Below are positions 5,652-10,750 of a stretch of 10,750 nt of DNA, piece after piece. Position numbers and translations under genes: made by a program. The notes beneath the pieces are model-generated. The model searched no databases and had not been told where the DNA came from. It worked only from the letters and a program-made list of their open reading frames with translations. This DNA is from Bacteroidetes bacterium UBA2234. GTDB taxonomy: Bacteria > Bacteroidota > Bacteroidia > NS11-12g > UBA955. The stretch is from the NCBI GenBank assembly GCA_002347985.1, contig DDYM01000057.1, positions 78,810-89,559 of the forward strand. The letters run 5' to 3'. The first letter of the stretch is position 1. Each line of letters begins with the position of its first letter.

Positions 5652-7244
5652 ATGAATAATATCGAAATCATTGCGTCGATTAAAAATCACGCCCAGACCG
5701 TATTCGAAAATCTAACCACAGACGAACTCGTAGCAAAAGCCCTCGAAAGAAACGAGGGAAGAATCACATCTCAAGGCGCTTTGGCGGCTGATACTGGTGA
5801 ATTCACCGGTAGAAGTCCAAAGGATAAATTCTTGGTAAACGATGCCCAAACCGCAGATTCTGCATGGTGGGGTGCTGTGAATCAGCCATTTGAGGAAGCG
5901 AAATTTGATGCTTTGTTAAACAAGGTGATGAAGCACATGGAAGGCAAAGAAATTTTTGTCCGCCATGCCTTCGCTTGCGCCGATCCTAAGAATCGCTTGA
6001 ACATTCAGGTGGTTACTGAGAGCGCATACCAGAACTTGTTTGCCAAGCACCTCTTTTTGCGTCCTTCTGCGGAAGAAATTGCAACGCAGCCAACGGAATG
6101 GATCATCGTGGCATCGCCATCTTTCCATGCAGACCCTGCGGTTGATGGTACCCGTCAGCACAACTTCACTATGGTTAGTGTAAGTCGTAAAATCATCTTG
6201 ATTGGTGGTTCTGGCTACACTGGTGAAATCAAAAAAGGCATTTTCTCAGTATTGAATTATATCCTTCCCCATGAGCGCAATGTATTGAGCATGCACTGTT
6301 CAGCCAACATCGGCGTGAATGGCGATACTGCTTTGTTCTTTGGCTTGAGCGGTACAGGAAAAACCACTTTGAGCGCGGATCCAAATCGCAAGTTGATTGG
6401 CGACGATGAGCACGGTTGGTCTGATACCGGCGTATTTAACTTCGAAGGTGGATGTTACGCCAAGTGTGTGAATTTGACTGAGGAGAAAGAGCCACAAATC
6501 TGGCATGCCATCAAGCACGGCGCTTTGGTTGAAAACGTAAGATTCTTTGAAGGGTCTGACGTGGTGAATTACGACGATATTTCTGTAACTGAAAATACAC
6601 GTGTAGCTTATCCGATTGATTACATTGATAATATCGCTGTGCCTTCAGTGGGCGATGCGCCGAAAAATATTTTCTTCTTAACTGCAGATGCCTTTGGTGT
6701 ATTGCCTCCGATTTCTAAATTGAATCCAGGTCAGGCCATGTATCAGTTTATCAGTGGTTACACTGCCAAGGTTGCTGGAACAGAAGCAGGTGTTACCGAG
6801 CCACAAGCTACCTTCTCTTCTTGCTTTGGTCAGGTGTTCTTGCCTTTGCATCCAACGGTGTACGCCAAAATGTTGGGTGAAAAGTTGAGCGCTAGCCCAG
6901 AAATCAACGTTTGGTTGGTGAATACCGGCTGGAGCGGTGGTGGATATGGCGTAGGAAGTCGTATGAAATTGTCTTACACCCGTGCCATGATTACTGCGGC
7001 ATTGGAAGGCAAGTTGACAGGGGATTTCACTGCGCATCCTGTGTTTGGTATGATGATGCCAAATGCATGTGAAGGCGTTCCTTCTGAGTTGTTGCATCCA
7101 AGAAATACTTGGGCGGACAAAGAGGCTTACGACAAGCAGTGTGAGAAGTTGGCACATTTGTTCAATGATAACTTCAAGAAGTTTGAGGACGGTGCGAGCG
7201 ACGAGATCAAGAATGCAGCACCAAAGGTGAGTGCAGTAGGTTGA
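5652..7244 (+). CDS. pckA: Phosphoenolpyruvate carboxykinase (ATP)
   Basis: Catalyses oxaloacetate + ATP to phosphoenolpyruvate + ADP + CO2, the entry step of gluconeogenesis, and in many Bacteroidota can also run in the CO2-fixing direction. At 530 residues it has the usual length of the ATP-dependent class. Visible motifs: GRSPKDKF with substrate-binding Arg54; SVSRKIILIGGSGYTGEIKK; the P-loop GLSGTGKTTLS (Lys237, Thr238); the metal-binding kinase-2 block GDDEHGWSDTGVFNFEGG (Asp251, Asp252); and ENTRVAYPIDYIDN in the nucleotide-binding part. ATG 5652 (MNNIEIIASIKNHA) is preferred over ATG 5622 because a -7 promoter element at 5617-5624 overlaps the upstream codon. Transcribed alone: divergent from the PAP2 gene and followed by a strong terminator at 7326-7363. 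Codon usage looks highly adapted. Confidence 0.97.
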   Translation: MNNIEIIASIKNHAQTVFENLTTDELVAKALERNEGRITSQGALAADTGEFTGRSPKDKFLVNDAQTADSAWWGAVNQPFEEAKFDALLNKVMKHMEGKEIFVRHAFACADPKNRLNIQVVTESAYQNLFAKHLFLRPSAEEIATQPTEWIIVASPSFHADPAVDGTRQHNFTMVSVSRKIILIGGSGYTGEIKKGIFSVLNYILPHERNVLSMHCSANIGVNGDTALFFGLSGTGKTTLSADPNRKLIGDDEHGWSDTGVFNFEGGCYAKCVNLTEEKEPQIWHAIKHGALVENVRFFEGSDVVNYDDISVTENTRVAYPIDYIDNIAVPSVGDAPKNIFFLTADAFGVLPPISKLNPGQAMYQFISGYTAKVAGTEAGVTEPQATFSSCFGQVFLPLHPTVYAKMLGEKLSASPEINVWLVNTGWSGGGYGVGSRMKLSYTRAMITAALEGKLTGDFTAHPVFGMMMPNACEGVPSELLHPRNTWADKEAYDKQCEKLAHLFNDNFKKFEDGASDEIKNAAPKVSAVG

Positions 7245-7325
7245 TTGACGCAAGTGAATTGTTTTTAACGATACCCGGGTTTGGCGGAAACGTTCAACTT
7301 TGAGTATTGTGAACTTTAGAGTGAT

Positions 7326-7363
7326 AAAATGAGAGGCCGCGCGCAGCGCGGCCTCTCATTTTT
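7326..7363 (+). terminator. Perfect 17-bp hairpin terminator after pckA
   Basis: Left arm AAAATGAGAGGCCGCGC (7326-7342), loop GCA (7343-7345), and an exactly complementary right arm (7346-7362) ending in a run of five T (7359-7363). The G+C-rich core with flanking A and T tracts is a textbook intrinsic terminator that could work in both directions. It begins 81 bases after the pckA stop. The rest of the pckA-alaS gap (7245-7325) holds nothing else I can identify. Confidence 0.88.
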
Positions 7364-7377
7364 GACCCATTCTGCAC

Positions 7378-7385
7378 TATCTTTG
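7378..7385 (+). promoter_or_regulatory. Bacteroidota -7 promoter element (TATCTTTG) for alaS
   Basis: An exact TAnnTTTG match ending only four bases before the alaS ATG at 7390. Given the usual spacing, transcription would start at or within a few bases of the ATG, suggesting a leaderless mRNA. The expected -33 region falls inside the right arm of the upstream terminator hairpin and contains no good TTG. Confidence 0.55.
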
Positions 7386-7389
7386 CGCC

Positions 7390-10017
7390 ATGGCGCTCAG
7401 TAGTCACGAAATCAAACAGAAATTCTTATCGTTTTTTGAATCAAAGCAACACACTTTCGTTCAAAGCTCACCCATCGTTGTCAAAGGCGATCCAACCCTG
7501 ATGTTTACCAACGCAGGAATGAATCAGTTTAAAGATTACTTTTTGGGCAATGCCGAAGCACCTTATAAGCGTGTTGTAAACTCGCAAAAATGCTTGCGTG
7601 TGAGCGGAAAACACAACGATTTGGAGGAAGTGGGTCACGACCACTACCACCACACCATGTTTGAAATGTTGGGCAACTGGAGTTTTGGCGATTTCTTTAA
7701 GCAAGATGCCATTGCCTGGGCTTGGGAACTAATGACCGAAGTCTACGGTTTACCCAAAGACCAATTGTATGTCACCGTTTTTGAAGGTGATGCATCGGCC
7801 AATATTTCGTTCGATCAAGAGGCGCATGATCGATGGGCCCAGTTTATTGATCCCAAACGGATTTTGAAGGGCAATAAGAAAGACAATTTCTGGGAGATGG
7901 GTGATACGGGTCCTTGCGGTCCTTGCTCCGAGATTCATTTTGATATGCGTTCGGCCGAGCAACGCGAGGCCGTTGATGGCGCAACCCTTGTAAATAAAGA
8001 TCATCCTGAAGTTATAGAAATCTGGAACCTCGTGTTCATGGAATTCAACCGCAAAGCCGATGGCAGTCTAGATCGTTTGCCCGCCCAACACGTGGATACC
8101 GGAATGGGATTCGAACGATTGGTGCGCGGTATCCAGGGGAAATCAAGCAATTACGATACTGATATTTTTCAATTCATCATCCAAAATACAGCCAAATTGT
8201 GCGGTAAGAATTATGGAGATGATGAACAGCAAGACATCGCCTTCCGCGTGATCGCCGATCACCTCAGGGCAGTGAGTTTGTGTATTGCGGACGGACAGTT
8301 GCCATCAAATACAGGTGCTGGTTATGTGGTGCGTCGCGTACTCCGAAGAGCAGTTCGCTATGGATACTCCTACTTGGGATTCCAAGAATCGTTCTTTAAT
8401 CAGTTGGTTCCTGGATTGGCCAATTATTTTGCCAGCAGTTTCCCCGAACTCAAAGCCCAAGAGAGTTTTGTTCAGCGCGTAATCCAAGAAGAAGAAAATT
8501 CGTTCTTCCGCACCTTGAGCACAGGAATGGGTCGTTTGGGCACCTTCATCGATCAGCATCCCAAGGGTGTTGTGGATGGTGCTACCGCGTTTGAATTGTA
8601 CGATACCTTCGGTTTTCCAATCGATTTAACGGATTTGATTGCCCGTGAAAGGGGTTGTTCAGTGGATATGGATGGGTTTCAGGTTGCCTTGCAAGCCCAA
8701 AAAGATCGCTCAAAAGCCGATGCCGCCAAACAAACCGGCGACTGGCATACCATCATGGCTGATAGTGAGGAGTCTTTCTGTGGGTATGATACTACGCAGT
8801 CGGTGACTGAAATTAGTCGACATAGAACCATCGTAGCCAAAGGCAAAAATTTGTACCAAGTGGTATTGGATGTTTGTCCATTTTATGCCGAAAGTGGCGG
8901 CCAAGTGGGCGATTCAGGTCAGTTGGTAGGTCAAGACGGCGAAATAGTGCGTGTTTTGGATACGCAAAAAGAGAATAAATTACACGTATTGGTTTGCGAC
9001 AAGCTGCCAAAAAATATGGATCAGTCGTTTACAGCCCAAGTGGATGTGAATCGCAGGAATAGCATTAGTAGCAATCACAGTGCTACTCACTTGATGCATA
9101 GCGCTTTGCGTGAGGCTTTGGGTACACATGTGGCCCAGAAGGGTAGCTTGGTGAATGATTCAGCGTTGCGTTTTGATTTTTCGCATTTCGGGAAAATGAG
9201 CGACGAAGAGATCGCACAGGTAGAATTGAGGGTAAATGAAAAGATTCGCGAAGGCATCGCTTTAAAAGAGCATCGAAATGTCCCGATTGCAGAGGCGCAG
9301 AAGATGGGTGCGACTGCTTTGTTTGGTGAAAAATATGGCGAATATGTTCGTGTGATTGAGTTTGATGCGGATTATTCGATGGAATTGTGTGGTGGAACCC
9401 ATGTGGCAAATACTTCGCAGATTGGCTTCTTTAAAATTTTGGGTGAATCGAGTGTCGCTGCCGGCGTGCGCAGAATTGAAGCGGTTACTCAGCAATCGGC
9501 TTTGGATTATATCAACGGACAGCTAGAAGAGTTGTCGCAGGTGAAAATCGCGTTAGGCAATCCCAAGGATGTGGTTTCTGCCGTGAGCAAAGTGTTGGAA
9601 GAGAATGCATCGATGCGAAAGCAGTTGGAACTAATGGAAGCGGAGCAGGTTTCTGCGTTGAAATTGAGTTTGTTACAAAAGGTTCAGACGATTTCGGGCA
9701 TTCCGATGATTTTGGAGCAGATGCTGTTGCCAAGTGCCGATGCAGCGAAGCAATTGTGTTTTCAGTTGAAGCAAGAATTGAACAATCCGGTGGTTGTTTT
9801 AGCCTACTTGGCTGAGGATAAGCCGGGGTTGGCCATCTATGTTGACGACCAGTGGGTTGCTGAAAGAGGGTGGAATGCTTCTCAAATGATTCGCGAATGC
9901 GCCAAGGAAATCCAGGGCGGCGGCGGTGGACAGCCTTTCTTTGCTACGGCAGGGGGTAAAAACGCGGAAGGCCTTTCGGCTGCGTTGGCATCAGCCAAAT
10001 CGCTTTTGGGGGCTTAA
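7390..10017 (+). CDS. alaS: Alanyl-tRNA synthetase
   Basis: Full-length 875-residue class II synthetase that charges tRNA-Ala and edits mischarged Ser or Gly. The catalytic core starts at once with FLSFFESKQHTFVQSSPIV and DPTLMFTNAGMNQF (motif 1 region), continues through the motif 2 region (VVNSQKCLRVSGKHNDLEEV) and WEMGDTGPCGPCSEIHFD, and reaches motif 3 near GAGYVVRRVLRRAVRYGY (about 311-328). The editing domain has all four zinc-site residues: His563 and His567 (NHSATH) and Cys667 and His671 (CGGTH). A coiled-coil-like segment (about 710-760) leads to the C-Ala/DHHA1 domain ending in EIQGGGGGQPFFATAGGKN (five glycines at 843-847). ATG 7390 is firm, because the next Met (residue 38) would remove the conserved N-terminal helix. 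It is expressed separately from pckA and converges with rsmG. Confidence 0.98.
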   Translation: MALSSHEIKQKFLSFFESKQHTFVQSSPIVVKGDPTLMFTNAGMNQFKDYFLGNAEAPYKRVVNSQKCLRVSGKHNDLEEVGHDHYHHTMFEMLGNWSFGDFFKQDAIAWAWELMTEVYGLPKDQLYVTVFEGDASANISFDQEAHDRWAQFIDPKRILKGNKKDNFWEMGDTGPCGPCSEIHFDMRSAEQREAVDGATLVNKDHPEVIEIWNLVFMEFNRKADGSLDRLPAQHVDTGMGFERLVRGIQGKSSNYDTDIFQFIIQNTAKLCGKNYGDDEQQDIAFRVIADHLRAVSLCIADGQLPSNTGAGYVVRRVLRRAVRYGYSYLGFQESFFNQLVPGLANYFASSFPELKAQESFVQRVIQEEENSFFRTLSTGMGRLGTFIDQHPKGVVDGATAFELYDTFGFPIDLTDLIARERGCSVDMDGFQVALQAQKDRSKADAAKQTGDWHTIMADSEESFCGYDTTQSVTEISRHRTIVAKGKNLYQVVLDVCPFYAESGGQVGDSGQLVGQDGEIVRVLDTQKENKLHVLVCDKLPKNMDQSFTAQVDVNRRNSISSNHSATHLMHSALREALGTHVAQKGSLVNDSALRFDFSHFGKMSDEEIAQVELRVNEKIREGIALKEHRNVPIAEAQKMGATALFGEKYGEYVRVIEFDADYSMELCGGTHVANTSQIGFFKILGESSVAAGVRRIEAVTQQSALDYINGQLEELSQVKIALGNPKDVVSAVSKVLEENASMRKQLELMEAEQVSALKLSLLQKVQTISGIPMILEQMLLPSADAAKQLCFQLKQELNNPVVVLAYLAEDKPGLAIYVDDQWVAERGWNASQMIRECAKEIQGGGGGQPFFATAGGKNAEGLSAALASAKSLLGA

Positions 10018-10032
10018 TGGCCTTTCTAGAGC

Positions 10033-10059
10033 GATTTAATTCGGGTGCGCGAATGAATC
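10033..10059. terminator. Weak imperfect hairpin between alaS and rsmG
   Basis: In the 71-base gap between the convergent stops, GATT-TA-ATTCG (10033-10043) can pair with CGAAT-G-AATC (10050-10059) around a six-base loop, about nine pairs with a small internal loop. No strong T run follows on either strand, so a role as a shared terminator is only possible. Confidence 0.25.
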
Positions 10060-10088
10060 TAGGGGCTTAATTTACAATTGAACTCGGA

Positions 10089-10736
10089 CTAGTCTTTCCA
10101 GATTTGTCCGTGGAATAGTTTTACCACTTTCTTTGTTTCGAAGAAGGGCTGATCGTTGTAAATATCGCCGATGGCGTGCAATTTAATCTTGGTTTTTTGC
10201 GAATATTCAATCACTTCATTGATTTCAGCGGCCAAATCACCACCTTTTAATAGGAAGAAACGGGGTTTTCCACTCCAATGATTTTCCATCCACTTCCATA
10301 GTTCGATTGCGGGAGCTACGGCACGAGCAACGGCGCCATCGAATTTCATGGGCAGCGATTCTGTTCGCTCCTGAATGGCTGTCGCGTTTTTGAGTCCTAA
10401 CGCATCGATCACTGCCTGTACAACGGCGATTTTTTTGCCGATGCTATCCACGAGGGTGAATTCTACATTGGGGAACATTATAGCCAATGGAATTCCAGGA
10501 AACCCACCACCGGTGCCGATATCAATGAAGTGTTGGCCGGGCATGAACTCACACGTTTTGGCCAATGCCATCGAATGAAGCACGTGGTGAATGTAGAACA
10601 TATCCATGTCTTTGCGAGAAATCACATTGACGCGAGCGTTGTGATCAGCATACAGCGGACCCAGTTGTGTGAATTGTGTTTTTTGTTCCTCCGTGAGATT
10701 GGGGAAGTGTTGGAATATGATTTCTGGTCCTACCAT
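10089..10736 (-). CDS. rsmG: 16S rRNA (guanine(527)-N(7))-methyltransferase RsmG (GidB)
   Basis: Methylates N7 of G527 in the 530 loop of 16S rRNA using SAM; loss gives low-level streptomycin resistance in other bacteria. At 215 residues it has the usual length. Visible family features: LYADHNARVNVISRKD at 29-43; HHVLHSMALAK; motif I FIDIGTGGGFPGIPLA at about 70-85; the ribose-binding LVDSIGKKIAVVQ with Asp97; and FDGAVARAVAP at 132-142, where RAVAP is a strong RsmG signature. ATG 10736 starts MVGPEIIFQHFPNLTEEQ, as expected for the family. Only 14 bases of upstream sequence are in the window, an A/T-rich stretch with no Shine-Dalgarno, so its promoter cannot be judged. Tail to tail with alaS. 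Confidence 0.96.
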   Translation of the reverse strand: MVGPEIIFQHFPNLTEEQKTQFTQLGPLYADHNARVNVISRKDMDMFYIHHVLHSMALAKTCEFMPGQHFIDIGTGGGFPGIPLAIMFPNVEFTLVDSIGKKIAVVQAVIDALGLKNATAIQERTESLPMKFDGAVARAVAPAIELWKWMENHWSGKPRFFLLKGGDLAAEINEVIEYSQKTKIKLHAIGDIYNDQPFFETKKVVKLFHGQIWKD

Positions 10737-10750
10737 GTGATTTTTTTTGT

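Noticed and set aside
6678..7253. 191-codon minus-strand frame opposite pckA
   Set aside because: Rich in Cys, His, Trp and Arg with no domain pattern; it is antisense to the highly conserved end of pckA.
7274..7279. CCCGGG palindrome downstream of pckA considered as a regulatory site
   Set aside because: Only six bases with no flanking symmetry; expected by chance.

Overview
The window looks like an ordinary chromosomal stretch from a member of the Bacteroidota. The evidence is a GldB-type gliding-motility lipoprotein, a PorT-like outer-membrane beta-barrel protein, general lack of Shine-Dalgarno sequences, and several copies of the Bacteroidota -7 promoter element TAnnTTTG close to start codons. 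Base composition is moderate and even, and every gene is recognisable. There is no sign of an insertion sequence, prophage, CRISPR array, tRNA or rRNA.

Layout. (1) 1-620, minus strand: the 5' part of an outer-membrane beta-barrel gene that runs off the left edge. (2) 619-4050, plus strand: a tight five-gene run with gaps of 8-22 bases. It holds gldB, a PaaI-type hotdog thioesterase, a class I SAM methyltransferase, a short-chain dehydrogenase and a SUI1/YciH factor. (3) 4115-5465, minus strand: an exported PAP2-family phosphatase overlapping a lipoprotein MsrA, convergent with the first operon. (4) 5652-7244, plus strand: ATP-dependent PEP carboxykinase with its own -7 element, ended by a perfect 17-bp hairpin terminator. 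(5) 7390-10017, plus strand: alanyl-tRNA synthetase, whose -7 element ends only four bases before the ATG. (6) 10089-10736, minus strand: rsmG, convergent with alaS.

Functionally the window mixes core functions (AlaRS, RsmG, PckA) with envelope functions (beta-barrel protein, GldB, exported phosphatase, exported methionine-sulfoxide reductase). The genes do not form one pathway. The pairing of gldB with a PorT-like barrel fits a gliding / type IX secretion background, but the rest of the gldB operon looks metabolic.

I did not find a convincing undescribed system. The points most worth a second look are regulatory: the apparently leaderless alaS mRNA set against a strong terminator, the overlapping opposed -7 elements between pckA and the PAP2 gene, and the divergent pair at 618-621 whose start codons overlap in CATG. 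Several starts (gldB, msrA, the PAP2 gene, pckA) are placed downstream of the longest possible ORF start, for reasons given in each entry.
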